A stretch of DNA of 53,237 nucleotides from an uncultured Acetobacteraceae bacterium (GTDB taxonomy: Bacteria > Pseudomonadota > Alphaproteobacteria > Acetobacterales > Acetobacteraceae): NCBI GenBank assembly GCA_903907955.1, contig CAIVPZ010000102.1, positions 1 through 53,237 on the forward strand, in the 5' to 3' direction. A model generated the notes under the pieces. The model ran no database searches. It worked only from the letters and a program-made list of their open reading frames with translations, and was not told the DNA's origin. This document shows, piece after piece, positions 26,553 through 36,648 of the stretch. Positions within the stretch are counted from its first letter, which is position 1. Every line of letters begins with the position of its first letter. The position numbers and the translations under genes are program-made.

Positions 26553-27219
26553 AGACCGCATCCTTCAGCTTCGCCACGAACCCCGCATGCGCTGCCAGTT
26601 CCGTCTCGGTTGGTGTTACCGGCCGTGGCATGCGCGTGCCGACCGCGGCGTAGGTGGCGACCGGCATGCTGCCCTGTCCGGACTCCGCCAGCGACAGGCC
26701 GCGCTGCCGTCCGCCGGTCAGTTCGACATACACTTCCGCCAGCAGCCGGCAGTCGAGCAGCGCGTTGTGGGTGGTGCGCTCGGACAGATCGATGCCGAAG
26801 CGCCGGCACAGCGCGTCCAGGCTGTTCGGCATGCCCGGGAACCGGGCCTTCGCCAGCAGCAGCGTATCGACCATTCGCGCGGTATCCAGCGGCGGGTGCC
26901 CGACGCGGGAAAACTCGGCGTTGAGGAAGCCGAAATCGAACGGCGCGTTGTGCGCCACCAGCTTGCCATCGCCAAAAAATTCCAGCAGCCCGTCGGCGAT
27001 CTCGCCGAACAGCGGCTTGCCTTCCAGCTTGTCGATCGTCAGGCCGTGCACCCGGGTCGCCCCCTCCGGGATGTCGCGCTGCGGGTGCACGAGGGCGTGG
27101 AAATGGCGGCCGGTCGGCAGGTCGTTCACCAGTTCCAGCGCCGCGACCTCGATGACGCGGTCGCCCGCCATCGGGTCGAGGCCGGTGGTCTCGGTGTCGA
27201 ACAGCACAGAACGGATCAT
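26539..27219 (-). CDS. dnaQ: DNA polymerase III epsilon subunit (proofreading exonuclease)
   Basis: A 226-residue 3'-5' exonuclease of the DnaQ family, proofreader of the replicative polymerase. ExoI is FDTETTGLDP at residues 7-16, ExoII HNAPFDFGFLN, and ExoIII HNALLDCRLLAEVY with the catalytic His and Asp. The C-terminal tail (from about 175) is the polymerase-binding part and ends WMAK, where the last three codons belong to the palindrome shared with hpnN. It overlaps coaE by 4 bases, a common pairing in alphaproteobacteria. Confidence 0.92.
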   Translation of the reverse strand: MIRSVLFDTETTGLDPMAGDRVIEVAALELVNDLPTGRHFHALVHPQRDIPEGATRVHGLTIDKLEGKPLFGEIADGLLEFFGDGKLVAHNAPFDFGFLNAEFSRVGHPPLDTARMVDTLLLAKARFPGMPNSLDALCRRFGIDLSERTTHNALLDCRLLAEVYVELTGGRQRGLSLAESGQGSMPVATYAAVGTRMPRPVTPTETELAAHAGFVAKLKDAVWMAK

Positions 27220-27818
27220 GCGCGCAGGTCCCGGATGAGGCGGAGAATCGATCGCAGCGCATGATGCCGCGACAGGCCGGTGTGCACCACCAGGTCGGCG
27301 CGGCGGCGCTTCTCGGCATCCGGCATCTGCCGCGCCAGCACGGCGCGGATCTGGGCGCTGCTCATGCGCCGCCGCCGGCCCACCCGCCCGATCTGCACCG
27401 ACCGCGGCGCGGAGACCACCACCACCCGGTCCACCCGCCGGTCGCCGCCGGCTTCCAGCAGCAGCGGGATATCCAGCACGGCAATGCGCGCCGAGGCCCG
27501 GCGGGCGCGCGCCAGGAATTGTTCTTCCGCGCGCCGCACCATGGGGTGGACGATCGCCTCCAGCCGCTGGAGCGCCGCCGGGTCGGCCAGGACGCGGGAG
27601 CGGAGCGCGGCGCGGTCCAGCACCCGGCGGCCCGTTGCATCCGTGCCGACCGTGCCGGGAAACGCCGCCGCGATGGCGCGCAGCGCCCGCCCGCCGGGGG
27701 CTTGCAGCGCGTGCACCGCCGCGTCGGCGTCGAACACCGGGATGTGCGCACGCCGGAAGGCGGCGGCGGCGGTTGACTTGCCCATGCCGATCCCGCCGGT
27801 CAGCCCGATCACCTGCAT
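27216..27818 (-). CDS. coaE: Dephospho-CoA kinase
   Basis: A 200-residue cytosolic kinase for the last step of coenzyme A synthesis. The P-loop GLTGGIGMGKST starts at residue 5, the substrate motif is FDADAAVHAL, then HPMVRR and DIPLLLEAGGDRRVD, and the lid-region arginines are in RQMPDAEKRRRAD. The start is ATG at 27816-27818 (MQVIGLTGG); another in-frame ATG 13 codons upstream would add sequence before the P-loop that the family lacks. It is transcribed before dnaQ, with which it overlaps. Confidence 0.93.
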   Translation of the reverse strand: MQVIGLTGGIGMGKSTAAAAFRRAHIPVFDADAAVHALQAPGGRALRAIAAAFPGTVGTDATGRRVLDRAALRSRVLADPAALQRLEAIVHPMVRRAEEQFLARARRASARIAVLDIPLLLEAGGDRRVDRVVVVSAPRSVQIGRVGRRRRMSSAQIRAVLARQMPDAEKRRRADLVVHTGLSRHHALRSILRLIRDLRA

Positions 27819-28162
27819 GTCTGGTCCCAGGGTGCCATCGGATGCGGCAATATCCATGCGCCGGCGGGGTTGGGCAAGCCCGGCGCAGGGGCTTGCCTGC
27901 TCGCGCGGGTCAATAATTGTTATCTGCAAGAAAGAATTTACCATTTATTCCGATACGTCGGAACGATGATCGTGAGAAACATGCCGACGCCGCCGCTCCC
28001 ATCGAGCTTTCGCCTGATGTGCCGCAACGGGGACGCTGGCGGGAGCGCCCGGGCGTGGCGATCGGTGCGAGAATATCACAGCTTCATCGACACCCGGCGG
28101 CCAGGCGGACAAATCCGGCCATTCGCTGCCGCGCGACCGAACCTATGGCTGGCGCCCTGATC
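27819..28162. promoter_or_regulatory. AT-rich divergent control region with TTCCGA-N4-TCGGAA dyad
   Basis: The 344 bases between divergent coaE and the receiver gene contain an AT-rich core (27910-27975). At 27948-27963, TTCCGATACGTCGGAA is a perfect dyad with 6-base arms, a plausible operator for a dimeric regulator. CAATAATTGTTATCTGC lies just upstream. The rest shows no gene. The binding protein is unknown. Confidence 0.4.
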
Positions 28163-28180
28163 ATGGGAGACGAGCAAAAT

Positions 28181-28726
28181 ATGGGGAAGCGTAACAAGAT
28201 CGATGTGCTCGTGATCGATGATGACCCGGTTTTCGCCAGTATTATCCGCGGTTACCTTGACGGCCCCGTCTATCGCGTCAGCGTCACTTCCGATGGAAAA
28301 AAAGCGCTGGAAATATGTTCAAAGAACCAGTTCGGCGCCATTATCGCGGATGTCGTAATGCCCGGAATTACCGGACTCGAGTTTGTACGCATGCTGCGCG
28401 GATTGTCCGACGATTTTACCACAACCCCGATCATCTTCCTTTCAGCAAACGTTAAGGATACCGACCTTCACCTCGGACGCGAAGCCGGCGGCGATGAATA
28501 CCTCAAAAAGCCGGTCAGCAAGAAAATTCTTCTGAGCGTACTGTCGCATCGGATTGAGCGCGCAGATCAAATCGTCAAGGCAGCCGAAGCGAAACTGTAT
28601 AAATTTTATCAGAAAATTTCCTGCCGGACCTTCAGTTCCACCTGTTGCCCGCGGTGCTTTTTCTATGCACAGCATCAGGGCGCCGCCTCGCAGGGCACCT
28701 GCCCGGAAATGCGGCCCGGCGGATGA
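28181..28726 (+). CDS. Response regulator receiver protein with Cys-rich tail
   Basis: A protein of about 181 residues (187 if the ATG at 28163 is used; GGGAGA before the later ATG favours 28181). Residues 1-125 form a receiver domain: the acidic pair in VIDDDPVF, the phospho-acceptor in IIADVVMPGITGLEF, the conserved Ser in FLSANVKD and the conserved Lys in YLKKPVSKK. After a helix (RIERADQIVKAAEAKLYKFYQ) comes a tail with four cysteines in SCRTFSSTCCPRCFF and a fifth near the C-terminus, not a known output domain. GC content is lower than in its neighbours. The hybrid kinase starts 48 bases downstream, so it is probably the partner or an acceptor in the same phosphorelay. Confidence 0.82.
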   Translation: MGKRNKIDVLVIDDDPVFASIIRGYLDGPVYRVSVTSDGKKALEICSKNQFGAIIADVVMPGITGLEFVRMLRGLSDDFTTTPIIFLSANVKDTDLHLGREAGGDEYLKKPVSKKILLSVLSHRIERADQIVKAAEAKLYKFYQKISCRTFSSTCCPRCFFYAQHQGAASQGTCPEMRPGG

Positions 28727-28774
28727 CCGATTGAAATTATCCGCCTTCTCCCGCGTCTCCGAGGGAATTTCGGC

Positions 28775-31700
28775 ATGATGCCGCGTCGCTCGCAACCCAC
28801 CGGGGACGATCCGGCCCGGCCGCGTTCGCCCGGCCATGCCAATCGAGCCGGCACATGGCGCCTGGCGCGCCGACTTCTGCCGCCCGTTGCCGCGGGGCTG
28901 CTGGTAACCCTCGGCCTGTCCTGGCTTACCGTGCATCTGTGGAACCGCCTGGAGGAAGCGCGCTTCCGCGACATCGCCGACCGGCAGATCGTTGCAATCG
29001 CGGCGAATCTGGATACCGCGCTCGACAGCGTCGTGCTGCTGGCCGGCCATTTCGCGACGACGGAACGCACCGCCACCGACCGCGCGAACTTCCGCCGCAT
29101 CGTCGGCCCGGTCCTGGCTGGCCACCGGTTCATCCAGGCGTTCTCATGGGACCCCAGGATCGGCCGGGACGAGCGGGACGAATTCGAAGCCCGGGCCCGG
29201 GCGGAAGGACCGGCAGATTTCATGATCACCGAAATGGGCGAGAACGGCAAGCGGTCACCGGCCGGTGACCGCGCCGAATTCATTCCGGTCTTCTACATCG
29301 AGCCGATGGCGGCCAACGCGCCGGCGATCGGTTTCGATCTGGCATCCAACCCGGTCCGCCGGCTGACCCTGGCCGAAGCCCGCGACACCGGCCAGCCAAC
29401 CGCCACCGCCCGCATCGTGCTCGTGCAGGAAACCGGCCATCAGTTCGGCGTGCTTGTTCTGGCGCCGGTCTTCGGCGCCGATGCCGGCGCCGATGTTCCG
29501 GCCCGGCGGCGTGCCCTGAAGGGATATGTTTCCGGTGTGTTCCGGATCGGCGACCTGATCGAGGAAACCAGGAAATCCCTGCACCGGCAGCAACAGGCTG
29601 CAGCCGACTCCCTCGTCGATATCCATGTGTTCGATGTCTCGGAACCGGATGCAAGCCGCCAGCTCTATCCGGACGGTCCCGAAATGGCCGCCGGGCCGCC
29701 GCCCGCCGGGCCGCATACCGAGTCCAGGATCACCTTCGCCGGCCGGACCTGGCTGCTGGTGGCAACGCCAGGCGCCGCCTTCGGCTTTGGCTGGGCGCCA
29801 TTGATCGTCATGTTGTCGCTCGGCGCGAGCGTGGCGGTGACCTGGCGCGCGGTGCTGGAATGGAAGCACGACATCGAACGGGCGGAACGGGCAGCATATT
29901 ACGAAAAACAAATGAAAGCCGCGCGCGACGCCGGCGCCAGCGAGATGCAGGACACCGCCAGACGCCTCGAATACGCCCTGGCGGCCACCGGGGAGGGCGT
30001 CTGGGATTATGATGTGGCGACAGGAACGATCCGCCATAACGCCCAATGGTGCCGCATCCTCGGCCTGGATGAATCCTACCTGGAACATCCGATCGGGATG
30101 TTTGTCGATCTGATCGACGAACGCGACCGCGACGAGGTGATCGCCCGGGTCAGGTCCGCGGTTGCGAGTGGGGTGCCCTACCGGAGCGAACACCGTCTGA
30201 TCCGCAGCGATGGACAGGTCATCTGGGTGCTGGATCGCGGCGAGGTCGTCGAGCGTTCCGCCGGCATCGAAGCGACCCGATTGGTCGGCAGCATCGCCGA
30301 TATCACCGAGCGGAAAGCGTTCGAACTCGCCCTCGAGGCGAGCGAGCACCATGTGCGCGAACACGAACACCAGCTCCAGACTATCCTGGACAATATACCG
30401 TCGATGATCGGCTACTGGAACCGCAACGAGCAGCTCATGTTCGCCAACCGCGCCTCTGAACGGTGGTTCTGCACCGACGCGGATCGCGCTTCCGGCCTGC
30501 ACATCCGCGAAGTGCTCGGCGAGGAACGCTACCAGTTCAACCGGCCCAACATCGAGGCGGCGCTGCGCGGGGAGGCGCTGGAATTCGAACGTGTCCTGCC
30601 CTACGCCGACCGCAGCGGCGCCGGCCACGCGCTGATCAATCTGCTTCCCGATATCCAGGACGGGGAAGTCCGGGGCGTATTTGTGCTGATTTCCGACATT
30701 ACCGCCGTCAAGCAGGCCGAGCAGGCGCTGCGGGCGACCCGGGATGAACTGGCCGCACTGGCGGCATTGAATGAGCAGATCGTCGAGAATGCTCCGGTCG
30801 GCATCTATCTGTACCGTCCCGACGGTCGATGCATCCGGGCCAATCCCAAAGCGGCCAGTGTGACCGGCGCCCCGCGGGAGGTGGTGCTCGCGCAGAACTT
30901 CAGAACCCTCGAATCCTGGCGCACATCCGGGCTGCTGGAGCACGCGCTTGCCGTCCTGGCCGACGGCGTGCCCAGGGACCGCGACATCCATACCATCACC
31001 TCGTTCGGCAATAGCCTTTGGATGAATGCCCGCTTTGCCGCGGTTCCGGTCGCGGGCCTCCCGCATCTGCTGCTGATCTGCGACGATGTCAGCGAACGCA
31101 AATCGCTCGAAGCCGATCTCGCGCGAAACGCCCAGGAGCTGCAGGCGCGCGAACGCCATCTCCGATCGGTGCTCGACAACATGCCGTCGACGATCGGCTG
31201 CTGGGGCCGGGACATGCGCAACAAATTCGCCAACCATGCCTATTTGAGTTGGTTCGGTATCGATGCGGCCGTCATTCCCGGCCGGCACATCCGCGAGGTG
31301 ATCGGCGAGGAACGCTACCGGCTCAACCTGCCCTACATGGAGGCCGCACTGCGCGGTGAGTACCAGCAATTCGAACGCGCCATTCCGTCCCCCGACGGCA
31401 GTGTCACCCGCCATGCGCTGGCCTGTTACGTCCCCGAAATCGCGGATGGCGAAGTCCAGGGCTTCTATGCGCTGGTTTCCGACATCACCGGCCTGAAGGA
31501 GGCCGAGCAGGCGCTGCGGGCCGCCAAGGAGGAAGCCGAGTGCGCCACCCGCGCCAAGTCAACCTTCCTGGCGACGATGAGCCACGAGATCCGCACCCCG
31601 ATCAACGGCGTGATCGGCCTTTCCGAGTTGCTGCTCGGCACCGAACTCGACGAGCGGCAGCATCTCTGGGTGGAGCGGCTGCAGTACTCCGCCGACCACC

Positions 31701-33010
31701 TGCTGCGGATCGTGGACGACATCCTGGACTTCACGCGCCTGGAGAGCGAGCAGATGCAGTTCGAAAGCGTCCCGTTCCAACCCGGCACCGAAGCCGAGAC
31801 CGCCTTCCGCATGCTGGAAGCGCAGGCGAAGTCCAAGGGTCTGCGCTGGCAGTTGGAACTGCCGGAGGCGCCGCTGCCCCGGCTGCTGGGCGATCCGGGC
31901 CGGCTGCGCCAGGTGCTGCTCAACCTGCTCGGCAACGCCCTCAAATTCACCCGGACGGGCGGTGTCACCCTCACTGTCCGGCCGCATGCAGCCCAGACGG
32001 ATGCGAACCTGGCCGCGGTGGAATTCACCGTGCGGGACACCGGCATCGGCATTGCGGAGGAGGCGTTGCCGCGGCTGTTCCAGCAATTCTCCCAGGTGGA
32101 CGGGTCGATTGCGCGCCGCTTCGGCGGCAGCGGCCTCGGCCTGGCCATTTGTGATCCGCTGGTGAAACGGATGGGCGGGACGATCGCGGTGGAAAGCCGC
32201 CTGGGCGAAGGCAGCAGCTTTTGCGTCCGCATTCGCCTGCCGCTGGCACCGGCGGCCGAGACGCCGGGGACGACACCGGCGGCGCCGGCGGCCACACGCA
32301 GCGTGCTGCACGTCCTGCTGGCCGAGGACGATCCGATCAGCCAGATGCTGATGGTGGCGATGCTCCATCGCCTGGGCCACACGGTGGAGACGGCCGAAAC
32401 CGGCACGGCGGCCGTCGCTGCCGCGCGCGCCGGCGGCTTCGACATCATCCTGATGGACGTGATGATGCCGGAGATGGACGGGCTGGCGGCCACCCAGGCG
32501 ATCCGCGCCCTGGACGGCCCGGCCGCGCATGTGTGGATCATCGCCATGACCGCCAATGCCTTGCCGGCCGACAAGGCGCGCTGCCTCGCCGCCGGGATGG
32601 ACGACTTCCTGAGCAAGCCGGCGCGGATGACGGCGCTGGAAGCGAAGCTGGGCCGCGGCGCCGCCCCGGACAGCGCCGGTTTCGACCCGGCCCCGGCGCG
32701 GCAACTGGCCGGGGAACTCGGTGCGGAGGTCTATGCCGCGGTTCTCGAGCAGTTCCTGGCCGGGCTCGGGCAACGCATGGCCCTGCTGGAACGCCTTGCC
32801 GCGGACGACGATCGGGCGGCGTTGCAGCGGGAGGCGCATTCCCTGAAAGGCTCCGCCGCCACCTTCGGGCTGACCACCCTGGAGGCGCTGGCAGCGGCAA
32901 CCGAGACCGGCGCCCTCGCCGATGCGCCGGCAACCACGGCCGACCGGATCAGGCGTCTCCGCCCGCTCGCGGCGGCAGCGCCGACGCTGCTGGCGGCAGT
33001 GCCGGTTTAA
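28775..33010 (+). CDS. Hybrid sensor kinase: CHASE - 4 PAS - HisKA - HATPase - receiver - HPt
   Basis: A 1411-residue membrane sensor able to run a whole phosphorelay. Helices near residues 28-58 and 336-362 bracket a periplasmic CHASE-type domain. Four PAS domains follow at about 392-515, 533-650, 664-780 and 796-915; the second and fourth are internal duplicates ([14 protein letters not shown] versus [22 protein letters not shown] versus MEAALRGE). HisKA has its phospho-acceptor at His937 (MSHEIRTP). The ATPase domain has N, G1 and G2 boxes ([27 protein letters not shown]). The receiver aspartate is Asp1228 ([11 protein letters not shown]), and the HPt histidine is His1355 ([11 protein letters not shown]). 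GAGGG precedes the ATG. The adjacent receiver protein is a likely downstream acceptor. Confidence 0.92.
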   Translation: MMPRRSQPTGDDPARPRSPGHANRAGTWRLARRLLPPVAAGLLVTLGLSWLTVHLWNRLEEARFRDIADRQIVAIAANLDTALDSVVLLAGHFATTERTATDRANFRRIVGPVLAGHRFIQAFSWDPRIGRDERDEFEARARAEGPADFMITEMGENGKRSPAGDRAEFIPVFYIEPMAANAPAIGFDLASNPVRRLTLAEARDTGQPTATARIVLVQETGHQFGVLVLAPVFGADAGADVPARRRALKGYVSGVFRIGDLIEETRKSLHRQQQAAADSLVDIHVFDVSEPDASRQLYPDGPEMAAGPPPAGPHTESRITFAGRTWLLVATPGAAFGFGWAPLIVMLSLGASVAVTWRAVLEWKHDIERAERAAYYEKQMKAARDAGASEMQDTARRLEYALAATGEGVWDYDVATGTIRHNAQWCRILGLDESYLEHPIGMFVDLIDERDRDEVIARVRSAVASGVPYRSEHRLIRSDGQVIWVLDRGEVVERSAGIEATRLVGSIADITERKAFELALEASEHHVREHEHQLQTILDNIPSMIGYWNRNEQLMFANRASERWFCTDADRASGLHIREVLGEERYQFNRPNIEAALRGEALEFERVLPYADRSGAGHALINLLPDIQDGEVRGVFVLISDITAVKQAEQALRATRDELAALAALNEQIVENAPVGIYLYRPDGRCIRANPKAASVTGAPREVVLAQNFRTLESWRTSGLLEHALAVLADGVPRDRDIHTITSFGNSLWMNARFAAVPVAGLPHLLLICDDVSERKSLEADLARNAQELQARERHLRSVLDNMPSTIGCWGRDMRNKFANHAYLSWFGIDAAVIPGRHIREVIGEERYRLNLPYMEAALRGEYQQFERAIPSPDGSVTRHALACYVPEIADGEVQGFYALVSDITGLKEAEQALRAAKEEAECATRAKSTFLATMSHEIRTPINGVIGLSELLLGTELDERQHLWVERLQYSADHLLRIVDDILDFTRLESEQMQFESVPFQPGTEAETAFRMLEAQAKSKGLRWQLELPEAPLPRLLGDPGRLRQVLLNLLGNALKFTRTGGVTLTVRPHAAQTDANLAAVEFTVRDTGIGIAEEALPRLFQQFSQVDGSIARRFGGSGLGLAICDPLVKRMGGTIAVESRLGEGSSFCVRIRLPLAPAAETPGTTPAAPAATRSVLHVLLAEDDPISQMLMVAMLHRLGHTVETAETGTAAVAAARAGGFDIILMDVMMPEMDGLAATQAIRALDGPAAHVWIIAMTANALPADKARCLAAGMDDFLSKPARMTALEAKLGRGAAPDSAGFDPAPARQLAGELGAEVYAAVLEQFLAGLGQRMALLERLAADDDRAALQREAHSLKGSAATFGLTTLEALAAATETGALADAPATTADRIRRLRPLAAAAPTLLAAVPV

Positions 33011-33084
33011 CGGATAATTCATAAAGCGACCGTTTGCGGCTGCCTATAGGTGGCCGCGATCTGTCAAAATCCAGGGGAAAGCGT

Positions 33085-34695
33085 ATGTCGGAAGCCGTCG
33101 CCATCGCTGCCGGGCCAGTCCCGGTCGCGCGGCCGCAACTCGACCACAAGGCGCCGCTCGCCGGCGCGATCCTGTTCATTGGCCTGCTCGCCGCCGGCGT
33201 GCTGTACATGTCGTACGGGCTGACCGTCGATCTCGGCGAGGCCGGCACGCCGCCGGTGGCCATCGGTGCCTTCGCGCTGCTCGGCCTTTCGCTGCTGATC
33301 GCGCTCGGCTTCGAGTTCGTCAACGGCTTCCACGACACCGCCAACGCGGTCGCCACCGTCATCTACACCCACGCCATGCCGGCCAATCTGGCGGTGGTGT
33401 ATTCCGGCTGCCTCAACCTGATCGGCGTGGTGACCTCCTCCGGCGCGGTGGCGTTCGCCATCATCAGCCTGCTGCCGGTCGAGCTGATCCTTCAGGTCGG
33501 CAGCAATGCCGGCTTCGCCATGATCTTCGCTCTGCTGATCGCCGCCATCTTCTGGAACCTTGGCACCTGGGCGCTCGGCATCCCCAACAGCTCCTCGCAC
33601 ACCCTGGTCGGCTCGATCATCGGCGTCGGCCTGGCCAACCAGCTCATGGCCCCCACCGGCTCCGTCACCTCGGGCGTCGACTTGAACCAGGCGATGAACG
33701 TCTTCCGCGCCCTGCTGTTCAGCCCGGCTGTCGGCTTCATCGGTTCCGCCCTGCTGCTGCTGCTGATGAAGTTCACGGTGCGCAAGCCGGCACTCTATAC
33801 CGCGCCGGACACCAGCAAGCCGCCGCCGCTGCTCATCCGCGGCCTGCTTGTCCTCACCTGCGGCACCGTCTCGTTCGCGCACGGCTCGAATGACGGGCAG
33901 AAGGGCATGGGCCTGATCATGCTCATCCTGATCGGCGCCATGCCCACCGCCTATGCGCTGAACCGCGCCACCCCGACGCCTGACGTCGCCGCCTTCGTCT
34001 ATGCGATGCAACAGACCGAAAACCTGCTGCAGCCGGTCTCCGCCCCCGCGTCGACGGCGCAGGCCGCCCGCGCCGCGGTGGAAAACGCCGTCCGCACCCG
34101 CAACTTCTCCGACCCGCAGGTCAACACCGGCATCGCCGCCCTCGCCCGTGACCTCGGCGCGCAGGTCGGCAGCTACGGCGCGATCAACAAGGTTCCGGCC
34201 GCCGCGGTGCAGAACATCCGCAACGAAATGTACATCGCCAGCGAGGCGGTGCGGCTGATGCCGAAAGACGGCTTCGACGCCAACGGCAAGAAGGTGCTCG
34301 CAACCTTCAAGACGCAGCTCGACGCCGGCACCCGCTACATCCCGTTCTGGGTGAAGGTGTCGGTGGCGATCGCGCTCGGCCTCGGCACCATGGTCGGCTG
34401 GAAGCGCATCGTGGTGACGGTGGGCGAGAAGATCGGCAAGGCCCACCTGACCTACGGCCAGGGCGCCGCAGCGGAAATGGTCGCCGCCGCCACCATCATG
34501 GCAGCCGACGTTTACGGGCTGCCGGTCTCCACCACCCACGTGCTGTCCTCGGGCGTCGCCGGCACCATGGCGGCCAACGGGTCGGGGCTGCAATGGAGCA
34601 CGGTGCGCAGCCTGGCGATGGCCTGGGTGCTGACCTTGCCGGCCGCCATTCTGATCTCCGGGTCGCTTTATTATCTGTTCCGGTCGATCCTGTAG
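33085..34695 (+). CDS. pit: Inorganic phosphate transporter, PiT family
   Basis: A 536-residue inner-membrane phosphate permease. The duplicated PiT signature appears first as [21 protein letters not shown] (near residue 92) and again as [14 protein letters not shown] (near 269). [18 protein letters not shown] and [17 protein letters not shown] are the matching repeat halves. About ten to twelve helices are present, with a hydrophilic insert of about 120 residues between them (about 295-420). The start is ATG at 33085, with AGGGGA 6 bases upstream. No phoU-like accessory gene is adjacent. It ends at a strong terminator facing the aap operon. Confidence 0.91.
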   Translation: MSEAVAIAAGPVPVARPQLDHKAPLAGAILFIGLLAAGVLYMSYGLTVDLGEAGTPPVAIGAFALLGLSLLIALGFEFVNGFHDTANAVATVIYTHAMPANLAVVYSGCLNLIGVVTSSGAVAFAIISLLPVELILQVGSNAGFAMIFALLIAAIFWNLGTWALGIPNSSSHTLVGSIIGVGLANQLMAPTGSVTSGVDLNQAMNVFRALLFSPAVGFIGSALLLLLMKFTVRKPALYTAPDTSKPPPLLIRGLLVLTCGTVSFAHGSNDGQKGMGLIMLILIGAMPTAYALNRATPTPDVAAFVYAMQQTENLLQPVSAPASTAQAARAAVENAVRTRNFSDPQVNTGIAALARDLGAQVGSYGAINKVPAAAVQNIRNEMYIASEAVRLMPKDGFDANGKKVLATFKTQLDAGTRYIPFWVKVSVAIALGLGTMVGWKRIVVTVGEKIGKAHLTYGQGAAAEMVAAATIMAADVYGLPVSTTHVLSSGVAGTMAANGSGLQWSTVRSLAMAWVLTLPAAILISGSLYYLFRSIL

Positions 34696-34709
34696 GAAAG
34701 AAAGCAAGG

Positions 34710-34746
34710 GCAGGGCCAGGGCAGCGCCCTGGCCCTGCATTTTTTC
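34710..34746. terminator. Rho-independent terminator between pit and aapP
   Basis: GCAGGGCCAGGGC (34710-34722), loop AGC, GCCCTGGCCCTGC (34726-34738), then ATTTTTTC. A perfect 13-bp stem and T run mark a terminator for pit. The complementary strand reads into CCCTTGCTTTCTTTCC, so it probably also serves the convergent aapP. The stem is the family 1 core. Confidence 0.85.
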
Positions 34747-35499
34747 TCAGTGCCCCCGCAAAATCTGCGAAAGAAACAGCTTCAGGCGCTCGGTTTTCGG
34801 ATTCTCAAACATTTCGTGGGGAGAATTGCTCTCCACGATTTCGCCGCGGTCCATGAACACCACCCGATCGGCCACGCGGCGCGCGAAGCCCATCTCGTGC
34901 GTCACGCACACCATCGTCATGCCGGTCTCCGCCAGTTCGATCATCGTCTCCAGCACTTCCTTGATCATCTCGGGATCGAGCGCGGAGGTGGGTTCGTCGA
35001 ACAGCATGATCTTCGGCTGCATGCACAGCGCCCTGGCGATCGCCACCCGCTGCTGCTGGCCGCCGGAAAGCTGGCCGGGGAATTTATGCGCCTGCTCGGG
35101 AATCCTCACCCGGCGCAGATAGTCCATCGCCCGTTCCTCGGCCTCCGCCCTGGGGGTTTTGCGCACCCATACCGGCGCCAGCGTGCAGTTCTCCAGCACC
35201 GTCAGATGCGGAAACAGGTTGAACGACTGGAACACCATGCCGACCTCGCGCCGGATGGTGTCCAGCGCGCGCAGATCATCGGTCAGTTCCGTCCCGTCCA
35301 CCACGATCCGGCCTTCCTGGTGGCTCTCCAGCCGGTTGATGCAGCGGATCATGGTGGATTTGCCCGAGCCCGAGGGGCCGCACACCACCACCCGCTCGCG
35401 CGCCTGCACCGTCAGCGAAACGTCGCGCAGCACGTGCATGCTGCCGTACCACTTGTTGACCTTGTCGAGCACGATTGCGGGCGGCGCGGCTTCGCTCAT
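34747..35499 (-). CDS. aapP: General L-amino-acid ABC transporter ATPase
   Basis: A 250-residue polar amino-acid type ATPase. Walker A is [18 protein letters not shown], the signature [15 protein letters not shown], Walker [16 protein letters not shown], and the switch histidine lies in [21 protein letters not shown]. It energises uptake through the AapQ and AapM permeases encoded just upstream; gene order aapJ-Q-M-P on the minus strand is the standard one. The start is ATG at 35497-35499 ([19 protein letters not shown]). Confidence 0.93.
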   Translation of the reverse strand: MSEAAPPAIVLDKVNKWYGSMHVLRDVSLTVQARERVVVCGPSGSGKSTMIRCINRLESHQEGRIVVDGTELTDDLRALDTIRREVGMVFQSFNLFPHLTVLENCTLAPVWVRKTPRAEAEERAMDYLRRVRIPEQAHKFPGQLSGGQQQRVAIARALCMQPKIMLFDEPTSALDPEMIKEVLETMIELAETGMTMVCVTHEMGFARRVADRVVFMDRGEIVESNSPHEMFENPKTERLKLFLSQILRGH

Positions 35500-35525
35500 G
35501 CGGCGGGTTTCCTTGCGGGGCTGGC

Positions 35526-36647
35526 TCAGCGGTTGCGGGCGCGGCCGAAACTGCGCTCCAGCCGGCGGCTGTACTTGGACATGGCAAAGCAGAACGCGAA
35601 GTAGATCGCGCCGAGGAAAAGATAAATCTCGGTGCCGACCCCCTGCCACACCGGATCGGCCATCGCCACCTTGCCGGCGGTCAGCAGGTCGAGGATGCCG
35701 ATGATCAGCACCAGCGACGTGTCCTTGAAGAAGCCGATGAAGGTGTTCACCAGCGGCGGGATCACCAGCCGCAACGCCTGCGGCAGAATGATCAGCCCGG
35801 TCTTCTGCCAGTACGACAGCCCGAGCGCGTCGGCCGCCTCGTACTGCCCCTTCGGCAGCGCCTGCAGCCCGCCGCGCACCACCTCGGCCAGGTAGGCGCC
35901 GGCGAACAGGATGAACGCCACCTGCGCGCGCAGCAGCTTGTCCGGGTTCATCCCCACCGGCATGAACAGCGGAAACATCACGCTGGCCATGAACAGCAGG
36001 CTGACCAGCGGCACGCCGCGGATCAGCTCGACATACAGCACGCACAGAATCTTCACCGCCGGCAGATCGGTCGCCCGCCGCCCCAGCGCCACCAGGACGG
36101 ACAGCGGAAAGGCAAACGCCAGGCCGAAGGTTGCCAGAATCAGGGTGATCGGCAGTCCGCCCCACATATCCTCCGGCACGAATTCCAGCCCGAGCACGCC
36201 GCCCCACATCAGCACGCCGATCGCGCTCAGCGCCACCGTCCAGATCAGCAGCAATTCGCGCCGCCAGCACCGCCGGCTGGCGGAGATGCCGAACAGGGCG
36301 AGGAAAATCGCCACGCACAGCGCCGGCCGCCATTGCGATTCGTAGGGGAAACGGCCGAACAGGATGAACCGCGCCTTGTCGCCGATCACCGCCCAGCAGG
36401 CGCCGGCCGGCTCGGCGGTGCGGCAGATGGTGGCATCCGGCTGGCCGTTCTCGCCGGCCGGCACCGACCAGATAGCGTTCACCACCGCCCAGTCGACGAA
36501 GCCCAGCCCCCAGCGAAGCAGCAGGTAGCCGAGCAGAAGCGTGACCGCGGTCGACCACCAGGAGCCGAACAGATGGGTGCGCAGCCACGCCACCGGCCCC
36601 ACGCTGCCGGCGGGCGGGCGTTCGCGAATCACGGCGGACTGGCGCAT
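35526..36647 (-). CDS. aapM: General L-amino-acid ABC transporter permease AapM
   Basis: A 373-residue inner-membrane permease, one of two of the Aap system. A long N-terminal region with extra helices precedes the HisM-type domain ([26 protein letters not shown]) and the EAA loop [29 protein letters not shown]. The start is ATG at 36645-36647 ([12 protein letters not shown]), one base after the aapQ stop; a start ten codons upstream would overlap aapQ. Helix order and length agree with AapM of rhizobia. Confidence 0.9.
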   Translation of the reverse strand: MRQSAVIRERPPAGSVGPVAWLRTHLFGSWWSTAVTLLLGYLLLRWGLGFVDWAVVNAIWSVPAGENGQPDATICRTAEPAGACWAVIGDKARFILFGRFPYESQWRPALCVAIFLALFGISASRRCWRRELLLIWTVALSAIGVLMWGGVLGLEFVPEDMWGGLPITLILATFGLAFAFPLSVLVALGRRATDLPAVKILCVLYVELIRGVPLVSLLFMASVMFPLFMPVGMNPDKLLRAQVAFILFAGAYLAEVVRGGLQALPKGQYEAADALGLSYWQKTGLIILPQALRLVIPPLVNTFIGFFKDTSLVLIIGILDLLTAGKVAMADPVWQGVGTEIYLFLGAIYFAFCFAMSKYSRRLERSFGRARNR

Positions 36648-36648
36648 C

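Noticed and set aside
29255-31414. 719-codon minus-strand frame opposite the hybrid kinase
   Set aside because: Antisense to well-conserved PAS coding sequence; the composition is that of a mirror frame.
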